Of a stretch of 64,000 bases of DNA, positions 57,143-64,000 are shown one piece after another. How positions within the stretch are numbered: position 1 is the first letter of the stretch; each line of letters opens with the position of its first letter. The stretch is from Xanthobacter aminoxidans (GTDB lineage Bacteria > Pseudomonadota > Alphaproteobacteria > Rhizobiales > Xanthobacteraceae). Where the stretch lies: contig NZ_JAMJXC010000006.1 in the NCBI RefSeq assembly GCF_023571765.1, forward strand, positions 62,001 to 126,000, given 5' to 3'. Below the pieces are notes generated by a model. That model searched no databases. It saw only the letters and a program-made list of their open reading frames with translations, and was not told where the DNA came from. The position numbers and the translations under genes are program-made.

Positions 57143-58174
57143 TCAGGAGAGCTTGCCGGTATATTTTTCCAGCGTGGCCCAGGCCTCGTCGCCGTACTTG
57201 CCCTTCCACTCGGCATAGAAGCCGGCCTTGCGCAGCTGGTCGCGGAAGCTGTCCACCTTCGGCTCGTTGAAGGTGAGGCCCTTTTCCGCCAGCTCCTTGC
57301 GCAGGGAGTTGTTGAGGGCGAACACGTCGTCGCGCTGCTTGAGGCCCGCCTCGTTAATGTTCTTCGCCACGATGGCGCGCAGGTCGTCGGGCAGCTTCTC
57401 GAAAGCGCGGCGGTTGGCGAGGAACCAGAAGCCGTCCCACATGTGGTTGGTGAGGGAGCAGTATTTCTGCACCTCGTAGAGCTTCGCCGTGGAGATGATG
57501 GCGAGCGGGTTCTCCTGCGCGTCCACGGCGCGGGTCTGCAGCGCAGTGTAGACTTCGGCGAAGTTGAGCGAGGCGGGGGCGCTGTCGAACGCCTTGAACA
57601 TGGAGGTCCACAGCGGCGACACCGGCACGCGGATCTTCAGGCCCTTGAGGTCGGCCGCGGTCTCGATGGGCTTGGTGGAGGTGGTGATCTGGCGGAAGCC
57701 GTTGTCCCAGATCTTGTCCATGGCGACGATGCCGGCCTTGGAGATCTGCCCGCGCACGTAGGTGCCCAGATCGCCGTCCATGGCCTTCCACACGCTGGCA
57801 TAGTCCGGGAAGGCGAAGCCGATGCCGCTGATGGAGGCGTTGGGCACCAGCGTCGAGAGGATCAGCGGCGAGAGGGTGAAGAACTCGATGGCCCCGGAGC
57901 GCAGCTGGCTCAGCATGTCGGTGTCGCCACCGAGCTGGCTGGAGGGGAAGATGCTGATCTCGACCTTCCCCTTGGTCTCGGCCTTGATCTTCGCCGCCAT
58001 TTCCTGCGCCCGCACGTTCATGGGGTGCGTGACCGGCAGGTTGTTGGCGTATTTGTAGGAGAATTCGGCGCTCTGGGCCCGCGCGACGGTGGGGGCGAAC
58101 AGGGCCGGCGCGATGGCGCCGGTCAGCGCCGTGGCGGCGCTCGCCTTGATGAGGGTGCGACGGGTCAGGGTCAT
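57143..58174 (-). CDS. TRAP transporter substrate-binding protein, DctP family, orphan
   Basis: A 343-aa periplasmic binding protein. The leader TRRTLIKASAATALTG carries a twin-arginine motif, so Tat export is likely, cleaved near ARA-QS. The body has DctP-type features (HPMNVRAQEMAAKIKAETKG; LGGDTDMLSQLRSGAIEF; GLKIRVPVSPLWTSMFKA). ATG at 58174 has GGAGGAG. No DctQ or DctM membrane subunits are in the window. It diverges from an iclR gene across a region with paired operators. Confidence 0.9.
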   Translation of the reverse strand: MTLTRRTLIKASAATALTGAIAPALFAPTVARAQSAEFSYKYANNLPVTHPMNVRAQEMAAKIKAETKGKVEISIFPSSQLGGDTDMLSQLRSGAIEFFTLSPLILSTLVPNASISGIGFAFPDYASVWKAMDGDLGTYVRGQISKAGIVAMDKIWDNGFRQITTSTKPIETAADLKGLKIRVPVSPLWTSMFKAFDSAPASLNFAEVYTALQTRAVDAQENPLAIISTAKLYEVQKYCSLTNHMWDGFWFLANRRAFEKLPDDLRAIVAKNINEAGLKQRDDVFALNNSLRKELAEKGLTFNEPKVDSFRDQLRKAGFYAEWKGKYGDEAWATLEKYTGKLS

Positions 58175-58245
58175 CGGTGCTCCTCCTTGCGGCCGTTTCG
58201 CGCGGCGCCCCGACTGGCTCCGCTCCGGCCCGACTGGTTTCCTTG

Positions 58246-58262
58246 GGTCCAATATATGGACC
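58246..58262. promoter_or_regulatory. IclR operator candidate, site 1
   Basis: GGTCCA-ATATA-TGGACC is a perfect 6-5-6 inverted repeat 72 bp upstream of the TRAP-binding protein start, likely near its promoter. Confidence 0.6.
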
Positions 58263-58366
58263 TCTTTTCCCGCCGCCCATGCTGGCCCGCTTGTGGCGAT
58301 TTCGCAAGCAGATTATGGTTCCAGAGGACGCCGCGCGACGGCAGTCCCAATTCGCCAGATAAATCA

Positions 58367-58383
58367 GGTCCATATTCTGGATC
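58367..58383. promoter_or_regulatory. IclR operator candidate, site 2
   Basis: GGTCCA-TATTC-TGGATC repeats the site 1 pattern with one mismatch. It ends 13 bp before the iclR GTG start, abutting its ribosome site, which suggests autorepression. Confidence 0.6.
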
Positions 58384-58395
58384 AAGGGAGCGCGC

Positions 58396-59280
58396 GTGGG
58401 ACGGGGATCGGATGCGCCCGCCGCCCGAATGGGCGGGCCGGAGCCTGCGCGCGATGGCGCGTCGGAAGCCGGCGGCGGCACCCAGAGCATCGCGCGCGCG
58501 ATGGCGCTGCTGATGCTGGTGGGCCGCGCGGGGACGGAGGGCGCCCGCCTCGCCGATCTCGTCGCCAGTTCCGGCCTCTCCAAGCCCACCGTGCGGCGCG
58601 TCCTGCTGGCGCTGGTGCGCGCCGGGCTGGTGGACCAGGACGAGGCGAGCCGCCGCTATCATGTGGGGCCGGAGGCCTATGTGCTCGGCACGCTGGCCGC
58701 GCCGCGCTTCGGCATCCATGCCCTCGCCCTCGACGGTCTCTCCCGCATCGCCCGCCAGAGCGGCGACTGCGCCTTCCTCTCGGTGCCGCGCGGGATCTTC
58801 TCCGTGTGCCTGCATCGCGAGGAGGGCACCTGGCCCATCCGCACCCATGTGCTCCAGGCTGGCGACCGTCACCCCCTCGGCATCGGTGCCGGCGGCCTCG
58901 CCCTCCTCGCCGCGCTGCCCGAGGCCGACGCGGCGCGGATCATCGAGGCCAATGCGGCCGCGCTCGCGGCCTATCCCGGCTATTCCCCCGATCTGCTGCG
59001 CGCCGCCATGGGCGAGACCCGCGCGCGCGGCTATGCGCTCAATCCCGGCCTCTACGTCGCCGGCTCCTGGGGCATCGGCGTGCCGGTGCGGGGGGCGGAC
59101 GGGCGCCCGTTCGGCGCGCTCTCGCTCGCCGCCATCGAGAGCCGGCTGGGCGCGGAGCGGCAGAAGGAGCTGGTGCCGCTGCTTCAGCGCGAAGCCGCCG
59201 CGCTGGAGGCGAAGCTCGGCGGCAGCGAGCGGGGGCCGCCACCGCGCCCGGCTCGTCCTTTGGCTCGCACGGCCCCCTGA
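58396..59280 (+). CDS. IclR-family transcriptional regulator
   Basis: A 294-aa regulator with an N-terminal winged helix (SIARAMALLMLVGRAGTEGA, then LADLVASSGLSKPTVRRVLL) and a GAF-like effector domain ending near residue 270, followed by a basic, Pro-rich tail. A GTG start at 58396 follows AAGGGAG. Two matching palindromes in the divergent region are its likely targets. It is followed by the acyl-CoA synthetase gene after 26 bases. Confidence 0.9.
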   Translation: MGRGSDAPAARMGGPEPARDGASEAGGGTQSIARAMALLMLVGRAGTEGARLADLVASSGLSKPTVRRVLLALVRAGLVDQDEASRRYHVGPEAYVLGTLAAPRFGIHALALDGLSRIARQSGDCAFLSVPRGIFSVCLHREEGTWPIRTHVLQAGDRHPLGIGAGGLALLAALPEADAARIIEANAAALAAYPGYSPDLLRAAMGETRARGYALNPGLYVAGSWGIGVPVRGADGRPFGALSLAAIESRLGAERQKELVPLLQREAAALEAKLGGSERGPPPRPARPLARTAP

Positions 59281-59306
59281 TTGTTTCCGATCCCGGAGTG
59301 AAGTGA

Positions 59307-60926
59307 ATGTCCGCACCTGCCCAGACCATCGCCGAGGCCCCGCGAGGCGGCGTGGCCCGCACCAGCCGCCGGGTGATGAACCTCTCCCATTTCCTGCGCC
59401 AGGCGGCGCGGCGGCTGCCGGCCCATATCGCCTTCGTCGAGGGCGAGCGCACCGTGACGTGGGCCGAGATGGATGCCCGCGTGGATGCCATGGCGGCGGA
59501 GCTGGCCGCCCGCGGCGTCGTCAAGGGCGACCGCATCCTCGTGCAGTCGAAGAACTGCCTCGAAATGTTCGAGAGTATGTTCGCGGCCTTCCGGCTGGGC
59601 GCTGTGTGGGTGCCCACCAATTTCCGTCAGACGCCGGGGGAGGTCGCCTATCTCGCCTCCGCCTCGGGCGCGAGCCTCATGATCTGCCACCGCGACTTCC
59701 CCGAGCATGTCGAGGCTGCGCGCGCCGAGGCGCCTGACATCCGCGAGGTCATCGCCATCGGCGCGGCGGACTTCGGAGCGGACTACGGCGAAATCGTCGC
59801 CGCCCGCCTCGGCGAAAAGGTGCCGGTGGCGGATGTGGAGCATGACGACCCCTGCTGGTTCTTCTTCACCTCCGGCACCACCGGCCGGCCCAAGGCGGCG
59901 GTGCTGACGCACGGCCAGATGGCCTTCGTCATCACCAACCACCTCTGCGATCTGATGCCGGGCACCACCGAGCAGGACGCCTCCCTCGTGGTGGCGCCGC
60001 TCTCCCACGGCGCGGGGGTGCATCAGCTGGTGCAGGTGGCGCGCGGGGTGAAGACCATCCTCATGCCCTCCGAGCGCTTCGACGCCGCCGAGGCGTGGCG
60101 GCTGGTGGAGCAATGGCGCGTGACCAACATGTTCACCGTGCCCACCATCACCAAACTGCTCACCGAGCACCCCTCGGTGGACAAGTTCGACCACTCCTCC
60201 CTGCGCTACGTGATCTATGCCGGCGCGCCCATGTACCGGGAGGACCAGAAGTTCGCGCTGAGGAAGCTCGGCAAGGTGCTGGTGCAGTATTTCGGCCTGG
60301 GCGAGGTGACGGGCAACATCACCGTCCTGCCGCCCTATCTGCACGATCCCGAGGACGGCCCACACGTGAAGCTCGGCACCTGCGGCTTCGAGCGCACCGG
60401 CATGCAGGTCCAGATCCAGGACGATGCGGGCGGCGAGGTCTCCCCCTTCGAGACCGGGGAAATCTGCGTCTGCGGCCCTGCGGTGCTGGCGGGCTATTAC
60501 GACAATCCCGAGGCCAATGCGAAGGCGTTCCGCAACGGCTGGTTCCGCACCGGCGATCTCGGCCACATGGACAATGAGGGCTTCGTCTACATCACCGGAC
60601 GCGCCTCGGATATGTACATTTCCGGCGGCTCCAACGTCTATCCGCGCGAGGTGGAGGAGAAGGTGCTCACCCATCCCGCCATCGCCGAGGTGGCCATCCT
60701 CGGCGTGCCGGACCCCATGTGGGGAGAGGTGGGCGTCGCCGTCTGCGTGCTGCGAGACGGGCAGAGCGTGAGCGAGGAGGACCTGGTCGCGTTCCTCGAT
60801 GGCAAGGTCGCCCGCTACAAGCTGCCCCGGCGCGTGCATTTCTGGGACGCCCTGCCGAAGTCCGCCTACGGCAAGATCACCAAGAAGATGGTGCGCGAGG
60901 CCTTGGCCGAGCGCGGGCTCATCTGA
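59307..60926 (+). CDS. AMP-dependent acyl-CoA synthetase/ligase
   Basis: A 539-aa ANL-superfamily enzyme activating a carboxylic acid to its CoA ester via an acyl-adenylate. P-loop is FTSGTTGRPKAAVLTHG; A5-like YFGLGEV segment; A8 GRASDMYISGG; C-terminal catalytic Lys in KSAYGKITKK. Acid specificity is unclear. It lies between iclR and two SDR genes, forming a catabolic set with the DctP-type binding protein, whose ligand may be the acid activated here. Confidence 0.93.
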   Translation: MSAPAQTIAEAPRGGVARTSRRVMNLSHFLRQAARRLPAHIAFVEGERTVTWAEMDARVDAMAAELAARGVVKGDRILVQSKNCLEMFESMFAAFRLGAVWVPTNFRQTPGEVAYLASASGASLMICHRDFPEHVEAARAEAPDIREVIAIGAADFGADYGEIVAARLGEKVPVADVEHDDPCWFFFTSGTTGRPKAAVLTHGQMAFVITNHLCDLMPGTTEQDASLVVAPLSHGAGVHQLVQVARGVKTILMPSERFDAAEAWRLVEQWRVTNMFTVPTITKLLTEHPSVDKFDHSSLRYVIYAGAPMYREDQKFALRKLGKVLVQYFGLGEVTGNITVLPPYLHDPEDGPHVKLGTCGFERTGMQVQIQDDAGGEVSPFETGEICVCGPAVLAGYYDNPEANAKAFRNGWFRTGDLGHMDNEGFVYITGRASDMYISGGSNVYPREVEEKVLTHPAIAEVAILGVPDPMWGEVGVAVCVLRDGQSVSEEDLVAFLDGKVARYKLPRRVHFWDALPKSAYGKITKKMVREALAERGLI

Positions 60927-60965
60927 GCCGTTGACCGACCCAAAATACCCTCAGGGAGAAACGCC

Positions 60966-61727
60966 GTGTCGAGACCGGGAAGCGTGATCGTGACGGGTGG
61001 TGCCTCGGGCATCGGCCTTGCCGTGGTGGAGGAGCTTCTGGCCGAGGGCTGGCGCGTCGTCGCCGCCGACCTCGTGCCAGAGAGCATCGAGAAGGCGCGG
61101 GCCGCGCTCGCCCCCCATGGCGACACGGTGCGGGTCGTCCAGGCCGACATTTCCGACGAGGCGCAGGTGGTGAAGCTCGTCGCCGAGACGGAGAGCGGGT
61201 TCGGGCCGCTGTGGGGCGTCGTCAATTCCGCCGGCATCGCCCGCGATATCCCCGCCCTCGACACGTCGGCGGACATCTTCCGCAAGATTCTCGACGTGAA
61301 CGTCATCGGCACCTTCCTGGTGGCGCGTGAGGCGGCGAAGGTGATGCAGGCGCGCAGCGCCGGCTCCATCGTCAACATCGCGTCCGTCTCGGGCATCCAG
61401 GGCAATCTCGGCCGCGCCGCCTATGGCTCGTCCAAGGGCGCGGTGGTGGTGCTCACCAAGGTTCTCGCGGTGGAGTTCGCGGCCCTCGGCATCCGCGTTA
61501 ACGCCATCGCGCCGGGGCCAGTGGATACCCCGCTGGTGCAGGCGGTGCATACCGATCAGGCGCGCACCGCGTGGCTCGCCCGCGTGCCGCTCAACCGCTA
61601 TGCGCAGCCCAAGGAGATGGCCGGCACCATCGCCTTCCTGCTGGACCCCGAGAAATCCTCCTACGTGACCGGCCAGACCATCAACGTGGATGGCGGCTTC
61701 ACCGCTGGCGGGCTGATCCGGCCGTGA
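60966..61727 (+). CDS. Short-chain dehydrogenase, copy 1 of a tandem pair
   Basis: A 253-aa SDR with GGASGIG cofactor motif, NSAG, catalytic Ser in NIASVSG and YGSSK. An Asp after beta-2 (AADLVPES) indicates NAD preference. GTG start at 60966 follows AGGGAGAA. It is 26 bases upstream of its paralogue, with which it shares most residues (GVVNSAGIARDIPA and GNLGR.AYG.SKG segments). Confidence 0.9.
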   Translation: MSRPGSVIVTGGASGIGLAVVEELLAEGWRVVAADLVPESIEKARAALAPHGDTVRVVQADISDEAQVVKLVAETESGFGPLWGVVNSAGIARDIPALDTSADIFRKILDVNVIGTFLVAREAAKVMQARSAGSIVNIASVSGIQGNLGRAAYGSSKGAVVVLTKVLAVEFAALGIRVNAIAPGPVDTPLVQAVHTDQARTAWLARVPLNRYAQPKEMAGTIAFLLDPEKSSYVTGQTINVDGGFTAGGLIRP

Positions 61728-61753
61728 CGGGGCAGGAGATAAAGGGGCGCGAG

Positions 61754-62509
61754 ATGAAGGGCAGCGTCATCGTCACCGGCGGTGCCTCCGGCATCGGTCT
61801 CGCCGTGGTGGAAACCCTGCTCGCCGAGGGCTGGCGCGTCGTCGCGCTGGACCTCGCCGCCGACAGCATCGCCAAGGCGCGGGAGGATCTCGCGGCGCAC
61901 GGCGCGCGGGTGCGGTTCGAGACGGTGGACATCACCGACGAAAGCGCGGTGGCGGCGACCGTCGCGCGCACGGCGGCGGACTTCGGCCCGCTCAAGGGGG
62001 TGGTGAACTCGGCCGGCATCGCCCGCGACATTCCGGCGTTCGACACGAGCGTGGAGCTGTTCCGCAAGGTGCTGGACATCAACCTCGTCGGCAGCTTCGT
62101 CGTGGCGCGGGAGGCGGCGAAGGCCATGCGGGAGACGGGCGGCGGCTCCATCGTCAACATCGCCTCGATCTCCGCTTTGCGCGGCAATCTCGGCCGCTCC
62201 GCCTATGGCGCCTCCAAGGGCGGCGTGATGACGCTGACGAAGATCCTCGCGGTGGAATTCGCGCCGCTGGGCATCCGTGTGAATGCGGTGGCGCCCGGCC
62301 CCATCGAGACGCCGCTGGTGCGCGAACTGCTGACGGCCGAGACCCGCGCCGCGTGGCTGAAGACCCTGCCGCTCCGCCGCAACGGCACGCCGCAGGAGGT
62401 GTGCGGCGCCATCTCCTTCCTGCTGGACGAGCGGGTGTCGTCCTACGTCACCGGCGAGACCATCGCCGTGGACGGCGGCTTCTCGGCGGGTGGTCTCATC
62501 AACGTGTGA
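61754..62509 (+). CDS. Short-chain dehydrogenase, copy 2 of a tandem pair
   Basis: A 251-aa SDR, clearly paralogous to the gene just upstream (shared SVIVTGGASGIGLAVVE, LLAEGWRVV and GVVNSAGIARDIPA). GGASGIG and YGASK are intact; ALDLAADS points to NAD. ATG at 61754 follows AGGGGCGCGAG. The upstream part of the open frame overlaps copy 1 and is not counted. Retained pairs often act on opposite stereoisomers or successive hydroxy groups; that is an inference. Confidence 0.9.
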   Translation: MKGSVIVTGGASGIGLAVVETLLAEGWRVVALDLAADSIAKAREDLAAHGARVRFETVDITDESAVAATVARTAADFGPLKGVVNSAGIARDIPAFDTSVELFRKVLDINLVGSFVVAREAAKAMRETGGGSIVNIASISALRGNLGRSAYGASKGGVMTLTKILAVEFAPLGIRVNAVAPGPIETPLVRELLTAETRAAWLKTLPLRRNGTPQEVCGAISFLLDERVSSYVTGETIAVDGGFSAGGLINV

Positions 62510-62621
62510 GGCGGTGGGGAACCTGCTCCTCCACATGGATCGGCGATGCAGCCGTTGACCTGCCGCAGGTCTCGGGCATCGTCTGGCGGAGCGAACCGAT
62601 TCCCGGTGCCGGGAGGCCGAG

Positions 62622-64000
62622 ATGGAGGAGAGCGGTCAGGTCTTCGACCTCGCCATCGTCGGCGGCGGCATCAATGGCTGCGGCATCGCCCGTGATGCCG
62701 TGGGGCGCGGCCTCAGCGTGGTGCTGTTCGAGAAGGGGGACCTTGCCTCCGGCACCTCCTCCGCCTCCACCAAGCTGATCCACGGCGGCCTGCGCTATCT
62801 CGAATATTACGAGTTCCGCCTTGTGCGCGAGGCGCTGGCCGAGCGGGAGGTGCTGTGGGGCATCGCCCCGCACATCGTCTGGCCCCTGCGCTTCGTGCTG
62901 CCGCATCATCCGGGCCTGCGCCCGGCGTGGATGCTGCGGCTCGGCCTGTGGCTCTACGACCATATCGGCGGCCGTCGCCTGCTGCCGCCCACCCGCACGC
63001 TGGACCTGCGGCACGATCCCGCCGGCCAGCCATTGCGGCCCGGCTATGGCCGGGCTTTCGAATATTCCGACTGCTGGGTGGAGGATGCGCGCCTCGTGGT
63101 GCTCAACGCCCGCGACGCAGCCGACCGGGGCGCTGCCATCCGCCCGCGCACGCGCGTCACCAGTGCACGGCGGGAGGCGGGCCTGTGGGTGATCGAGAGC
63201 GACCATGAGGGCCGGTCCGAGACGGTGAAGGCGCGGGCGCTGGTGGATGCGGCCGGCCCCTGGGCGGGCGAGGTGCTCGACGTGCTGAAGACCGGCCGGG
63301 GCGAGGCACACGCGCCGCTCCGCCTCGTGCAGGGCAGTCACATCGTGGTGCCGCGGCTTTATGCGCACGAGCGCTGCTACATCTTCCAGAATGCGGACGG
63401 CCGCATCATCTTCGCCATCCCCTATGAGGGCGATTTCACCCTCATCGGCACCACCGACCGGGATTTTTCAGGCCATCCCGAGGACGTGCATGCGACGCCG
63501 GAGGAGGTGGCCTATCTGTGCGCGGCGGCGAGCGAATATTTCGCCGCCACCATCGCCCCGGAGCAGGTGGTGTGGACCTATTCCGGCGTGCGCGCCCTCT
63601 ATGACGACGGCGCCGGGGCCGCCCAGTCGGCGACGCGGGACTATGTGCTCGCCCTCGATGCGCCGGAGGAGGGGGCGCCGCTCCTCACCGTGTTCGGCGG
63701 CAAGATCACCACCTATCGCCGGCTGGCGGAGGCGGCGCTGACGCGGCTTGCGCCGCACTTTCCCCATCTCGGCGCGCCCTTCACCGCAACCGCACCGCTG
63801 CCCGGCGGGGATTTCCCCCGGCAGGGCTACGAGACGCTTGTGCGCGCCCTGCGCGGTGCTTTCCCGGCGCTCGATCCCGCCCTGCTGGCGCGGCTCGCGC
63901 GGGCCTATGGCACGGCGGCCTTCCAGGTGCTGGAGGGCGTCACCGATGAGGACGACCTCGGCGACTGGTTCGGCGCGCACCTGTGCGCCCGCGAGGTGGA
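62622..64000 (+). CDS. glpD: Glycerol-3-phosphate dehydrogenase (FAD), cut by window end
   Basis: Membrane-associated flavoenzyme oxidising glycerol 3-phosphate to dihydroxyacetone phosphate with electrons to quinone. The first 459 residues are visible: FAD motif IVGGGINGCGIARDAVGRGL, SSASTKLIHGGLRYLEYYEF, and DFTLIGTTDRDF, all GlpD hallmarks. ATG at 62622 has GGGAGG upstream. The C-terminal end lies beyond 64000. It has its own spacing from the SDR gene (112 bp), so may be a separate unit. Confidence 0.93.
   Translation, partial: MEESGQVFDLAIVGGGINGCGIARDAVGRGLSVVLFEKGDLASGTSSASTKLIHGGLRYLEYYEFRLVREALAEREVLWGIAPHIVWPLRFVLPHHPGLRPAWMLRLGLWLYDHIGGRRLLPPTRTLDLRHDPAGQPLRPGYGRAFEYSDCWVEDARLVVLNARDAADRGAAIRPRTRVTSARREAGLWVIESDHEGRSETVKARALVDAAGPWAGEVLDVLKTGRGEAHAPLRLVQGSHIVVPRLYAHERCYIFQNADGRIIFAIPYEGDFTLIGTTDRDFSGHPEDVHATPEEVAYLCAAASEYFAATIAPEQVVWTYSGVRALYDDGAGAAQSATRDYVLALDAPEEGAPLLTVFGGKITTYRRLAEAALTRLAPHFPHLGAPFTATAPLPGGDFPRQGYETLVRALRGAFPALDPALLARLARAYGTAAFQVLEGVTDEDDLGDWFGAHLCAREV

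Overview
The window is GC-rich chromosomal DNA with dense, short-spaced operons and classic alphaproteobacterial gene content. The mix of methylated-amine oxidation, aromatic/lactone catabolism, many solute-binding proteins and IclR regulators suggests a metabolically versatile Hyphomicrobiales member, perhaps Xanthobacteraceae-like. That placement is an inference from gene content and base composition, not from a marker gene. No phage, IS element, CRISPR array or rRNA is visible. The only intact RNA gene is tRNA-Gln(CTG).

Layout. 1-6166: a truncated Rieske oxygenase alpha subunit diverges from a complete five-gene branched-chain-type ABC importer (livK-H-M-G-F); the two promoters share a sequence motif. 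6208-10548: RND efflux pump and its adaptor. 10776-15290: pta-ackA-DUF3141 operon, with a near-consensus FNR/FixK box upstream. 15641-16702: secreted HAD phosphatase. 16835-17025: palindromic repeats. 17267-24669: alpha-2-macroglobulin and PBP1C. 24786-25322: DUF1127 gene and tRNA-Gln. 25612-32401: a lactone/aromatic catabolic cluster (enol-lactonase, cyclase, SDR, YciI protein, muconolactone-isomerase-like protein, substrate-binding protein) divergent from a 3-hydroxyacyl-CoA dehydrogenase-iclR pair, with two PcaR-like operators between. 32415-33494: LuxR-type regulator.

33767-44522: a seven-gene minus-strand operon headed by trimethylamine dehydrogenase (covalent-FMN cysteine and substrate-bowl residues conserved). 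It is followed by a DgcB-like membrane Fe-S protein, a leucine-rich-repeat-variant solenoid protein, EtfB, EtfA, an APC permease and a stand-alone GcvT-like protein. The likely scheme is uptake of an amine, oxidative demethylation, electrons to ETF and then the membrane, and capture of the one-carbon unit on tetrahydrofolate.

44909-48424: a FIST-domain sensor, a small acidic protein, a cNMP-binding/SpoIIE phosphatase and a two-helix potassium channel. 48681-50510: typA with a strong terminator. 50787-55348: an LhgO-like oxidase diverges from an operon of DUF971, AprA-like flavoprotein, AprB-like ferredoxin and HEAT-repeat protein. 55466-57091: GH13 alpha-glucosidase. 57143-62509: an orphan TRAP-binding protein diverges from iclR, acyl-CoA synthetase and two tandem SDR paralogues, with paired operators between. 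62622-64000: glpD, cut by the window end.

Most distinctive points: the TMADH operon with GcvT and solenoid genes; the AprAB-like/HEAT/DUF971 operon, which also joins a flavoprotein, an Fe-S protein and a solenoid protein; the PHA-synthase-like DUF3141 protein with Pta-AckA; and three sets of operator-like palindromes matched to local regulators or shared between divergent promoters.
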